From: an uncultured Eudoraea sp. | GTDB taxonomy: Bacteria > Bacteroidota > Bacteroidia > Flavobacteriales > Flavobacteriaceae | Assembly: GCF_947258925.1 (NCBI RefSeq) | Contig: NZ_CAMYKG010000003.1 | Coordinates: forward strand, 10,551-74,550 | DNA: 64,000 nucleotides | Direction of reading: 5' to 3' | In this document: piece after piece, positions 19,204 to 28,700 of the stretch | Position numbering within the stretch: the stretch's first letter is position 1 | How the letters are laid out: the number at the start of each line of letters is the position of its first letter | The notes under the pieces: model-generated | Databases searched by the model: none | Told to the model about the DNA's origin: nothing | Seen by the model: the letters and a program-made list of their open reading frames with translations, nothing else | Program-made: the position numbers and the translations under genes

Positions 19204-20394
19204 TTAATTTATAAATTCGAATATCCCTGCCGCGCCCTGGCCGGTTCCTACACACATGGTTACCATTCCATATTTTCCCTTCATTTTACGTTTGCGCATT
19301 TCATCAAATAACTGGACAGATAATTTGGCTCCTGTACAACCAAGAGGGTGCCCCAGAGCAATGGCTCCTCCATTTACGTTAACGATATCCTGATTGAGAT
19401 CAAGCTCCCTTATAACCGCAAGCGATTGCGAAGCAAATGCCTCATTTAGCTCAATCAATGATATGTCCTCCTGTTTCAGGCCTGCCTGCTTTAACGCTTT
19501 GGGGATGGCTTTTACAGGCCCTATACCCATGATACGCGGTTCTACGCCTGCAGCGGCATAGTTTGCTAAACGAGCTATAGGCTCTAATTTTAATTCTTTT
19601 ACCAATTCTTCACTCATAACCATTACAAAAGCTGCTCCATCACTCATTTGTGAAGAATTTCCAGCAGTAACGCTCCCTTTGGCTGCGAAAACAGGTCTTA
19701 ATTTGGAAAGAACTTCTAATGAGGTATCTGCTCTTGGACCTTCATCTTTTTGTACCGTGTAGCTATTTGTTTCCTTTTTACCTTGAGAATTTACGAAAGT
19801 GTGTTCGACTTCAATAGGAACAATTTGGTCCTGGAATTTATTTTCTTTCTGTGCCTTTAAGGCTTTCATATGAGAGTTATAGGCAAAATTATCCTGATCT
19901 TCCCTTGAAACATTAAATTGATTGGCAACCGCCTCAGCAGTTAAACCCATGCCCCAATAATAATCTTCATGTCCTTCTTTAGCAATTTCATAATCCGGGG
20001 TTGGCTTGTATCCGCCCATTGGAATGTAACTCATGCTTTCAGCGCCTCCGGCTATTATACAATCGGCCATACCGGCCTGTATCTTGGCGGTAGCAATTCC
20101 AATAGTTTCCAGTCCGGATGCACAATATCGGTTTACCGTGACCCCGGGAACGTCATCTACCCCAAGGCCCATTAAAGAAATGAGACGTGCCATATTAAGG
20201 CCCTGTTCCGCTTCGGGCATTGCATTACCTACAATAACGTCATCAATTCTTTTCTTATCGAGCTGTGGCAATTCGGACATCATATATGAGATAGTCTCAG
20301 CCGCCAATTCATCGGGTCTTTTAAAGCGGAATAATCCTTTTGGTGCTTTTCCAACTGCCGTTCTATAAGCTTTAACAATATATGCTGTTTTCAT
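19204..20394 (-). CDS. fadA: Acetyl-CoA acyltransferase (3-ketoacyl-CoA thiolase)
   Basis: A 396-residue thiolase for the last step of beta-oxidation, which cleaves 3-ketoacyl-CoA with CoA to give acetyl-CoA. The nucleophilic Cys is in VNRYCASGLETIG (about residue 90). GGAIALGHPLGCTGAK gives the catalytic His, and TMCVGTGQGAAG carries the second catalytic Cys. The length is standard. It starts 4 bases after the fadN-type gene and is followed by the acyl-CoA dehydrogenase, so the three are cotranscribed. It is expected to associate with the multifunctional protein encoded upstream. Assignment to degradation, not acetoacetyl-CoA synthesis, rests on the operon. Confidence 0.93.
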   Translation of the reverse strand: MKTAYIVKAYRTAVGKAPKGLFRFKRPDELAAETISYMMSELPQLDKKRIDDVIVGNAMPEAEQGLNMARLISLMGLGVDDVPGVTVNRYCASGLETIGIATAKIQAGMADCIIAGGAESMSYIPMGGYKPTPDYEIAKEGHEDYYWGMGLTAEAVANQFNVSREDQDNFAYNSHMKALKAQKENKFQDQIVPIEVEHTFVNSQGKKETNSYTVQKDEGPRADTSLEVLSKLRPVFAAKGSVTAGNSSQMSDGAAFVMVMSEELVKELKLEPIARLANYAAAGVEPRIMGIGPVKAIPKALKQAGLKQEDISLIELNEAFASQSLAVIRELDLNQDIVNVNGGAIALGHPLGCTGAKLSVQLFDEMRKRKMKGKYGMVTMCVGTGQGAAGIFEFIN

Positions 20395-20398
20395 TTTT

Positions 20399-22804
20399 TT
20401 AATTTCTAAGTGGTTTACCTGTTTTTAACATATGCTGAATTCGTTCCAAAGTTTTTCGTTCTGTGCAAAGGGATAGAAAGGCTTCTCTCTCCAAATCCAA
20501 TAAATATTGTTCGCTAACCAGACTAGATTCTGATAAATCACCTCCTGCCATTACATAAGCTAATTTATCCGCAATTTTCTTGTCGTGTTCACTAATATAT
20601 TGTCCGGCCTCCATAGAATCTGTACCCACAAGGAACATACCCAATGCTTGTTTACCTAAAACCTTAACGTCCTTTCTTTTAACAGGTTGGGTATAACCTG
20701 CATCTGCCATTAGTTTTGCATATGATTTGGCAGTAGCGATCTGCCGGTCTTTATTGACAACAACGATATCCTTGCCTTTTTGAAGGATACCTAAGTCATA
20801 AGCTTCATAGGCAGAAGTAGAAACTTTAGCCATCCCAATAGTCAGAAAATATTCCTGTAATACATTTAATTCAACATCATTCTTTCTGAAGGTGTCAGAC
20901 GCCCTTAGGGCCATTTCTTTAGAACCACCGCCTCCAGGGATAACTCCAACGCCAAATTCCACCAATCCAATATAGGTTTCTGCAGCCGCAACAACTTTAT
21001 CCGCATGCAGAGATAGCTCACATCCACCTCCAAGGCACATACCATGCGGTGCTGAAATTGTCGGGATAGATGAATATCGCATCCGCATCATGGTATCCTG
21101 AAATAATTTTATGGCCATATTCAATTCATCATACTCCTGTTCCACGGCCATCATGAAAATCATTCCAATATTTGCTCCCACAGAAAAATTGGCAGCCTGG
21201 TTACCAACCACTAAGCCATGGAAATCTCTTTCGGCCAGATCTATTGCCTTATTTAAACCGGCTAGAACATCTCCACCGATTGTATTCATTTTTGATTGGA
21301 ATTCTACATTGAGTATTCCATCTCCGAGGTCTTCAATAACTACACCACTATTTTTAAATACCTCATTGGATTTTCTTATGTTATCCAGAATAATAAAGGC
21401 ATCCTGACCAGGAACTTTCGTCATGATATTTTTAGGGATATCATAAAAGTAGGTAGCTCCATCCTTTACACTATAGAATGAAGAAATCCCTGAATCTTTT
21501 AATTGTTCAACCCATGCTGCAGGACTATGGCCTTCATCCGCGATCATTTTTAAACCATTTTCCAAGCCAATGGCGTCCCATATTTGGAAAGGACCGTGTT
21601 CCCAGCCAAAGCCGGCCTTCATGGCATTATCTATTTTATATAATTCATCTGATATTTCAGGAATTCGATGAGAAACATAAGCGAAAAGTGCGGCAAAACT
21701 TTTGCGGTAAAAATCTCCCGCTTTATCTTTCCCATTTACCAGAATTTTAAAACGATCTATGACATTGTCAATGGGTTTGGTCTTTTCCAGGGTGGCAAAA
21801 TTCGCTTTCTTTTTTGGTCGGTAATCCATCGATTCCAAATCCAGGGTTAGAATTTCACTTTTGCCCTCTTTTGTCTTTACCTTTTTATAGAAACCCTGTC
21901 CCGTTTTACTGCCCAACCATTTATTATCGGACATGGTCCGGATGAATTCCGGTAATTTAAATAGATCATGTCTTTCGTCTTCCGTACAGTTTTCATGAAT
22001 ACCATTGGCAACATGAACAAGCGTATCCAGACCTACAACATCGACCGTTCTAAACGTCGCAGATTTTGGCCTGCCAATTACGGGACCGGTAAGTTTATCA
22101 ACTTCTTCCACCGTTAACCCTAACTCTTTTACCATGTGAAACAGGCTTTGAATACTGAAAATACCTATTCTATTACCTATAAAAGCAGGAGTATCTTTAG
22201 CTATCACGGACGTTTTTCCCAGAAACTTTTCTCCGTAAGCGTTTAAAAAATCAAGCACGGATTGCTTAGTTTTCGGACCGGGAATAATTTCAAAAAGTTT
22301 TAAATAGCGAGCGGGATTGAAAAAATGAGTACCACAAAAGTGCTCCTGAAAATCTTCGCTTCTGCCTTCACTCATGAATTTAATAGGGATTCCTGAGGTA
22401 TTAGAGGTAATTAGTGTGCCCGGACTACGATGTTTTTCAAGATTCTCAAATACTTTTTTCTTAATATCCAAACGCTCTACAACCACCTCAATTATCCAGT
22501 CTACTCCACCAACCTTGGCTATGTCGTCTTCCAGATTCCCTGTGCTGATTCTACTCGCAAAAGCCGAATGATAGATAGGTGAAGGTTTTGATTTTAAAGC
22601 TGTTGCCAAGGAAGAATTGACAATTCTATTTCTAACTGCCCTATCATTAAGTGTTAACCCTTTTGATTTTTCCTTCTCATTAAGATCTCCGGGAACTATA
22701 TCAAGTAATAGGACTTCGACGCCAATATTTGCAAAGTGGCAAGCAATTCCACTGCCCATAATACCAGATCCTATGACAGCTACTTTTTTAATGTGCTTAT
22801 TCAT
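20399..22804 (-). CDS. fadN: 3-hydroxyacyl-CoA dehydrogenase / enoyl-CoA hydratase multifunctional protein
   Basis: An 801-residue bifunctional beta-oxidation enzyme. The NAD-binding 3-hydroxyacyl-CoA dehydrogenase comes first: VAVIGSGIMGSGIACHFA is the Rossmann loop, and the GTHFFNPARYLKLFEII segment follows with the catalytic His. The enoyl-CoA hydratase domain comes last, at about residues 500-720, with GMCLGGGCELSLHAD and GLVEFGVGVIPGGGGSKE. This is the order of B. subtilis FadN and the reverse of E. coli FadB. The start codon overlaps the marR stop in an ATGA, so translation is probably coupled. The thiolase follows after 4 bases. The symbol is by domain order and context; 'fadB' is often used in Bacteroidota. 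Confidence 0.92.
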   Translation of the reverse strand: MNKHIKKVAVIGSGIMGSGIACHFANIGVEVLLLDIVPGDLNEKEKSKGLTLNDRAVRNRIVNSSLATALKSKPSPIYHSAFASRISTGNLEDDIAKVGGVDWIIEVVVERLDIKKKVFENLEKHRSPGTLITSNTSGIPIKFMSEGRSEDFQEHFCGTHFFNPARYLKLFEIIPGPKTKQSVLDFLNAYGEKFLGKTSVIAKDTPAFIGNRIGIFSIQSLFHMVKELGLTVEEVDKLTGPVIGRPKSATFRTVDVVGLDTLVHVANGIHENCTEDERHDLFKLPEFIRTMSDNKWLGSKTGQGFYKKVKTKEGKSEILTLDLESMDYRPKKKANFATLEKTKPIDNVIDRFKILVNGKDKAGDFYRKSFAALFAYVSHRIPEISDELYKIDNAMKAGFGWEHGPFQIWDAIGLENGLKMIADEGHSPAAWVEQLKDSGISSFYSVKDGATYFYDIPKNIMTKVPGQDAFIILDNIRKSNEVFKNSGVVIEDLGDGILNVEFQSKMNTIGGDVLAGLNKAIDLAERDFHGLVVGNQAANFSVGANIGMIFMMAVEQEYDELNMAIKLFQDTMMRMRYSSIPTISAPHGMCLGGGCELSLHADKVVAAAETYIGLVEFGVGVIPGGGGSKEMALRASDTFRKNDVELNVLQEYFLTIGMAKVSTSAYEAYDLGILQKGKDIVVVNKDRQIATAKSYAKLMADAGYTQPVKRKDVKVLGKQALGMFLVGTDSMEAGQYISEHDKKIADKLAYVMAGGDLSESSLVSEQYLLDLEREAFLSLCTERKTLERIQHMLKTGKPLRN

Positions 22805-23265
22805 TGATGATAATTATTTAATTTTGAGTTCCTACTGTATATTTTTTTCTCAGATATTAGCCTGTTAATGGTATTTATTACCTCAAAAAAACTGTTTAAC
22901 TGCGCTTCATTCACATTTTCTTTCACTACCTCATTAAACCGCAATACAACATCTTTAGAATCCTCGCGCTTTTCAAGCCCAAAAGGGGTAAGATGAATTA
23001 AAACACCACGACCATCAGCCGGGTTGGGCTTACGCACAATTAGCCCTTTTTCTTCCATACTTTTAAGTATACGGGATAAGCTGGTTGCCTCCATTCCCAT
23101 TTTAGGTCCCAGGGCAGTAGAAGGAGTACCGGTTTTAGGGTCTATGCTCAATAAGGTAAAGCCTACGGCCATTGTTGTACCAAAATGTTTGGCTTCTTCA
23201 TTATACATTTTGGCGACAGATTGCCAGGTGGCACGCAGCGCGTAGTCAATAGTAATATCCTTCAT
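22801..23265 (-). CDS. MarR-family transcriptional regulator of the beta-oxidation operon
   Basis: A 154-residue winged-helix regulator and first gene of the operon marR-fadN-fadA-acyl-CoA dehydrogenase. The DNA-binding part includes MGMEATSLSRILKSMEEKGLIVRKPNP (recognition helix, about residues 57-83) and the wing DGRGVLIHLTPFG. The N-terminal and C-terminal helices would form the dimer and ligand pocket. MarR proteins bind palindromes as dimers, often near their own promoter; a 34-bp perfect palindrome sits 29 bases upstream of this start. The plausible signal is acyl-CoA or a fatty acid, as for other fad regulators, but this is inferred from context only. Confidence 0.9.
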   Translation of the reverse strand: MKDITIDYALRATWQSVAKMYNEEAKHFGTTMAVGFTLLSIDPKTGTPSTALGPKMGMEATSLSRILKSMEEKGLIVRKPNPADGRGVLIHLTPFGLEKREDSKDVVLRFNEVVKENVNEAQLNSFFEVINTINRLISEKKIYSRNSKLNNYHQ

Positions 23266-23293
23266 AAAATCTTGAATTGTTCTTCAAAGATAT

Positions 23294-23327
23294 AAAAATT
23301 TATTATGCATGCATAATAAATTTTTAA
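23294..23327. promoter_or_regulatory. 34-bp perfect palindrome, candidate MarR operator
   Basis: Every base from 23294 to 23327 pairs with its mirror position about a centre between 23310 and 23311. The core is ATTATGCATGCATAAT flanked by A/T runs. It lies between fadD and marR, close enough upstream of the marR start (23265) to overlap its promoter. As an operator it would give autoregulation of the whole operon. It could also form a hairpin that ends fadD transcription, since the arms end in A-runs and T-runs, but the stem is very AT-rich. Confidence 0.75.
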
Positions 23328-23403
23328 GAACCGTTTATTGTTTTTAAAAAGAATTCAACTATAATTTAGAAGTATAAATGCGAAAAACAGGAGGTTTACA
23401 GCA

Positions 23404-25176
23404 CTAATGCCCATATATTTGATTATACAGGTCGATATATTTTTCTTTTATAATTTTTCGACGAAGTTTCATAGTAGGGGTAAGGTGGCCAGTGTCAACA
23501 CCCCAAACATCCGGAGTTAATCTGAACTGTTTAATTTTTTCCCATTTGGCAAATTTTTCATTGGCGTGGTCAACTTCTTCCTGTATCCGGTCCAGAACTT
23601 TTTCATTCATCACACTTTCTGCATTGGTTCCAAGCTGGATATCATGTCTGACCCCCCATTCCTTTAAAAATTCAAAGTTAGGCTGTATAAGTGCCGCGGG
23701 CATTTTTTCACCTTCACCCACCACCATAATCTGTTCGATAAACCTGGATTGTTTAAATCGGTTTTCCAAAACCTGAGGAGCCACATATTTTCCGCCGGAA
23801 GTCTTAAACATTTCTTTCTTGCGATCTGTAATCTTCAGGAAACCATCCGCATCAATTTCCCCTATATCCCCGGTGTGAAAGAAGCCATCTATTAATACTT
23901 CTGCACTTTTCTCGGGATCTCTATAATAACCCATCATTACTTGAGGACCCTTAACGCAGATCTCACCATCCGGTGCAATCTTTACCTCAGTACGCCCAAT
24001 GGGTCTGCCTACTGAACCAATTTTAAAACCGTTATTGCGCATATCATTTACTGATATCACAGGAGAGGTTTCTGTTAAACCATATCCTTCCATAAGGCCC
24101 ATTTCCGCGGCATTAAAAATCCGGGCTAATCTGGGCTGTAAGGCTGCACTTCCCGAGGCTATAAGGTCAAGATTTCCTCCGAGACCCGCTTTCCATTTAC
24201 TAAAGATTAGTTTGCGGGCCAGTTTCAGTTGTTTTTCGTAAAACCATCCGTTTTGGCCATAGGGTTCATATCTAAGTCCAAGTTTGACCGCCCAAAAAAA
24301 CAAGAATTTCTTTATACCTTTTAAATCAGCGCCTTTTGCAATAATTTTATCATAAACCTTTTCTATCAGTCGGGGAACAGCGGTCATTACATGAGGTTCA
24401 ACCTCTTTTAAATTTTCGCTAATTGTTTCCAGAGATTCAGCAAAATAGATGGCAACACTTCTATACTGGTACAAATACATCAGCATACGTTCATAAATGT
24501 GACACACCGGCAGGAAACTTAGCGCCCTAACGGAACCATCGGCAATAGGTAATCTCTCGGAACTTTCCAGTGCATTACTCACTATATTATCGTGGGAAAG
24601 CATCACACCTTTTGGTCTTCCGGTAGTTCCTGAAGTGTATATAAGAGTGGCCAGATCTGAAGGCTTTACTTTTTCCTTAAGGCTTTCTACTTCATCCTGG
24701 TTGGACTCATCTTCACCTAATTCTAATAATTCCTTCCAATTCTTGCAATCCTTGAGTTGATCAAAAGAATAGATTTCTTTCAAAGAAGGCACCTTACTTT
24801 TTACAGCCCTGACTTTCTCATAAACCTCACTGCAGGATACAAAACAGTAAACACATTCAGAATGGTTAAGCACATAAGCATAATCTTCTTCAGATATCGT
24901 AGGATATATTGGTACATTTTGGGCTCCCAGTTGCAATATTCCAATATCCATGATATTCCATTCTGTTCTATTAGTCATGGATATTAGAGCAATCTTATCA
25001 TTGGGTTTTACATTCAACCTTAATAAAGCCCTGCTAATTGTATTGGCTTTATCAATATATTCTTTGGTTGATGTTTCAACCCACTCTCCATCATATTTCG
25101 TTATGAGGGAATTCTTTAGGCTAAATTTTTCTAATTGGTAATAAGGAAAATCAAAGAGACGAGTGATATTTTGCAT
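23404..25176 (-). CDS. fadD: Long-chain fatty-acid--CoA ligase (AMP-forming)
   Basis: A 590-residue adenylate-forming ligase that activates fatty acids to acyl-CoA and so feeds the adjacent beta-oxidation operon. The P-loop is LIYTSGTTGRPKGVMLSHDN. The adenylate motif is MEGYGLTETSPVISVN, and the hinge motif FHTGDIGEIDADGFLKITDRKKEMFKTSGGK is divided between the two domains. The N-terminus has no signal or transmembrane segment. It is of the eukaryote-like long-chain ACSL/FAA1 subtype common in Bacteroidota, not close to E. coli FadD. It precedes marR by 138 bases containing the palindrome, so it may be under the same control or be transcribed into the operon. Confidence 0.92.
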   Translation of the reverse strand: MQNITRLFDFPYYQLEKFSLKNSLITKYDGEWVETSTKEYIDKANTISRALLRLNVKPNDKIALISMTNRTEWNIMDIGILQLGAQNVPIYPTISEEDYAYVLNHSECVYCFVSCSEVYEKVRAVKSKVPSLKEIYSFDQLKDCKNWKELLELGEDESNQDEVESLKEKVKPSDLATLIYTSGTTGRPKGVMLSHDNIVSNALESSERLPIADGSVRALSFLPVCHIYERMLMYLYQYRSVAIYFAESLETISENLKEVEPHVMTAVPRLIEKVYDKIIAKGADLKGIKKFLFFWAVKLGLRYEPYGQNGWFYEKQLKLARKLIFSKWKAGLGGNLDLIASGSAALQPRLARIFNAAEMGLMEGYGLTETSPVISVNDMRNNGFKIGSVGRPIGRTEVKIAPDGEICVKGPQVMMGYYRDPEKSAEVLIDGFFHTGDIGEIDADGFLKITDRKKEMFKTSGGKYVAPQVLENRFKQSRFIEQIMVVGEGEKMPAALIQPNFEFLKEWGVRHDIQLGTNAESVMNEKVLDRIQEEVDHANEKFAKWEKIKQFRLTPDVWGVDTGHLTPTMKLRRKIIKEKYIDLYNQIYGH

Positions 25177-25341
25177 ATTAAGTTTCTGAATGGTAATTGC
25201 AAAATAAGAAAAGGGAACGGTATTATAAAATGAGATTTCTAAAAAAAGGCTTTATTTTCTAACAAAATCGTAAAAAGTTATGTCAGATAACAAGAATCTG
25301 GCGATGGGTGTATTTTGATATTTTTTATTATGACCGAGGCA

Positions 25342-25797
25342 TTATTTTAAGTGAAGTTTCATTCCTTCATGTGATGCAGTGAAACCCAAATTTTCATAAA
25401 AATTAAGTGTCGAAGCTCTTTTCTTATCCGTCGTCAGTTGCACAACATGCGCACCTATTTCCTTAGCACGTCCTATAGCCCATTCAAAAAGATCCTTTCC
25501 AATTCCTTTATTTCTGTAATTCTCATGAACCCTGACCCCTTCTATTTGGGCTCTTATTCCTCCCTGATACGTCAGATATTGAATAAAACTTAATTGCAAA
25601 GTGCCAATAACCATTTCATTGTTATCTATAACGACAACCAGTTCCTGATTGATGTCGCCATCAATATTTTTAAAGGCCTTCAAATAGGTATCAGGTAAAG
25701 GTGTTTTGTAGTCTTCTCTTAGTCGGCCTAGTTTATCATTCGCTAAAAGTTGCACAATTGCAGGGACATCCTCCTGTTTGGCTCTCCTTATCGTCAT
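25342..25797 (-). CDS. GNAT family N-acetyltransferase
   Basis: A 151-residue acetyltransferase with the GNAT acetyl-CoA loop in VRVHENYRNKGIGKDLFEWAIGRAKE (residues of about 90-115, R-x-x-G-I-G). The C-terminal strand-helix reads LTTDKKRASTLNFYENLGF, typical of the family. The N-terminus TIRRAKQEDVPAIVQLL is the usual beta1-alpha1. The ATG overlaps the purL stop by 4 bases (ATGA), so the gene is translated with purL. The acetyl acceptor is unknown; position next to a purine gene does not point to a substrate. Confidence 0.88.
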   Translation of the reverse strand: MTIRRAKQEDVPAIVQLLANDKLGRLREDYKTPLPDTYLKAFKNIDGDINQELVVVIDNNEMVIGTLQLSFIQYLTYQGGIRAQIEGVRVHENYRNKGIGKDLFEWAIGRAKEIGAHVVQLTTDKKRASTLNFYENLGFTASHEGMKLHLK

Positions 25798-28700
25798 GAT
25801 GCCGGGGTTGGATTATTAATCCATTTTCTGGCATTAATAAACGCCTCCAGCCAGGGAGATATCTCATCATTAGTATCCTTCGGGTAAAAAGCCCAGTTCC
25901 AGGGAAATATAGAGCGTTCTATATGGGGCATGGTTACCAAATGCCTTCCTGTTTTATCACAAATCATTGCCGTGTTGTAATCGCTGCCATTCGGATTGGC
26001 GGGATAACCACTATAGCCATATTTGGCCACAATATTATAATTCTCTTCAGCTAAAGGAAGACTAAATTTTCCTTCACCATGAGATATCCATACGCCAAGT
26101 GCTGCTCCCGATAGAGAACTCAGCATTACGGAATTATTATCCTCTATCTTCACCGAAGTGAAATTACTTTCGTGTTTATGTGAATCGTTAAAGGTCATTT
26201 TACCGTGAATTTCATGTTCAGGATTCACTAATTCCAATTCCATAAAAAGCTGGCATCCATTGCAAATCCCTACCGACAAAGTATCAGGGCGTTTGAAGAA
26301 GTTCAGAAGCGACTGACGGGCCTTTTCATTATATTTAAATGCACCTGCCCAGCCTTTGGCACTTCCCAGCACATCTGAATTTGAGAATCCTCCTACGGCA
26401 CCAATGAATTGTATATTTTCAAGAGTTTCCCTGCCTGAAATAAGATCGGTCATATGTACGTCCTTTACGTCAAATCCGGCAAGGTACATGGCATTGGCCA
26501 TTTCGCGCTCGGAGTTGCTTCCTTTTTCACGTAAAATTGCCGCTTTAGGGCGTTTTATTTTTTCATTACCCCTTTCTGGATATTTATTTTGGTAGTATTC
26601 CGGGAAACTGAAAGTCAGCGGTTGTTTTTTGTAATTTTTATATCTCGATTTAGCCAGGTTACCAGAGCTTTGTTTGGCATCCAGGAGGTAGGATGTTTTG
26701 TACCAAATATCACGTAACTCTGCAACACTGAGGTTAATTTCAACATCTTGATTTTTTATATTCAGTTCAGGTTGCGGGTCAACTTTCCCTATTTTTATAA
26801 AATCAATACCTGCTTCCTGCATTTTTAATTCTACTGAATCATCTTTGGATTGAAAAACCACAGCGCTATTTTCTGCAAAAAGAAGTTTAACGGTGTCATT
26901 TTCTCCGAGACCTGATAGATTCACCGATGCACCCAGATCAATATCGGCAAAACACATCTCCAAAAGTGTAGTTATTAATCCGCCGGAGGCCACATCGTGT
27001 CCTGCAATAATTTGTCCCTCACGAATCAGTGCCTGCAATGTGTTGAAGACCTTTGCGACATAGGATGCCTCTCTAATTGTTGGTGCTTTATCGCCAATCG
27101 TATTTAGGATTTGTGCAAAAGAGGAACCACCCAACTCAAAGGCGTCACGGGAAATATTAATATAATAAAGACTTCCCATATTTTTTACAAATACAGGTTC
27201 TACAACCTTGGTTATATCATTGCAATTTGCTGCTGCTGATATAATTACGGTTCCGGGTGCAATAACTTCTTCATCCTTGTATTTTTGTTTCATGGATAAT
27301 GAATCCTTTCCCGTTGGAACATTGATTCCAAGTTCAATGGAAAAATCAGAAATGGCTTTTACCGCCTTATACAGCCTGGCGTCTTCTCCTTCGTTTCTAC
27401 AAGGCCACATCCAGTTTGCCGAAAGGGCGACCGATGCTAAACCGTCTTTCAGAGGTGCCCAAACAATATTTGTAAGGGCCTCGGCAATACTATTCCTGCT
27501 TCCTGCAACCGGGTCAATCAACCCACTTATGGGTGAATGACCAATAGAAGTGGCAATACCCTCCCTGCCTTTGAAATCCAATGCCATGACCCCACAATTA
27601 TTGAGAGGTAGTTGTAAAGGTCCCGCACATTGTTGTTTGGCTACTCTGCCACCCACACAACGGTCTACTTTGTTGGTTAACCAGTCTTTACAGGCAACTG
27701 CTTCTAACTGTAAAACTTGCTCGAGATAGTCTTTAAAAAGAGCGGTTTTAAATTTAGTATCTTGATATTTCCGATCTATAGTAATATCATCCATTATGGT
27801 TTTCGGGGAGCTGCCAAACATATCCGAAAGCTCGAGGTCCATAGGTTTGATTCCTTTAGTTTCGGATTGAAACGTGAACCTATGGTCCCCTGTGACATCC
27901 CCTACATCATAAATAGGAGATCGTTCACGGTCCGCAATTCTGTGCAATAAACTCATATTTTCGGTTCCCATGACCAAACCCATGCGTTCCTGAGATTCGT
28001 TTCCAATTATTTCCTTGGCTGACAAAGTTGGATCGCCAATAGGGAGTTTATCCAGATTAATGATACCGCCGGTTTCCTCCACTAGTTCAGATAAACAGTT
28101 TAAATGCCCGCCAGCTCCGTGATCATGAATTGAAACTATTGGATTTTCTTCACTTTCCACAAGGCCCCGAATGGCATTGGCCGCACGTTTTTGCATTTCC
28201 GGGTTGGACCTTTGTACCGCATTCAATTCTATCGCCGAACTAAATTCTCCGGTATCGGCGCTCGATACTGCTGCACCACCCATCCCAATGCGATAGTTGT
28301 CCCCGCCGAGTATAACAATTTTATCTCCTTTTTTAGGTATATCTTTCAGGGCCTGGTTGGCCTTGCCATAACCAATGCCCCCTGCGAGCATAATTACCTT
28401 GTCATACCCCAATTTTCTGGAGTGCTCTTCATGTTCAAAGGTCAGTAAAGATCCTGAAATCAATGGTTGTCCAAATTTGTTACCGAAATCGGAAGCCCCA
28501 TTGGAAGCTTTTATAAGAATATCCATAGGAGTTTGATATAACCAGGGTCTTTCCTCCATTTTATGTTCCCATGGCCTGTTTTCTTCCAGTCGGGAATAAG
28601 AGGTCATGTATACCGCCGTACCGGCAATGGGGAGTGAACCTTTACCTCCTGCAAGGCGATCTCTGATCTCACCCCCTGAGCCTGTAGCTGCTCCATTAAA

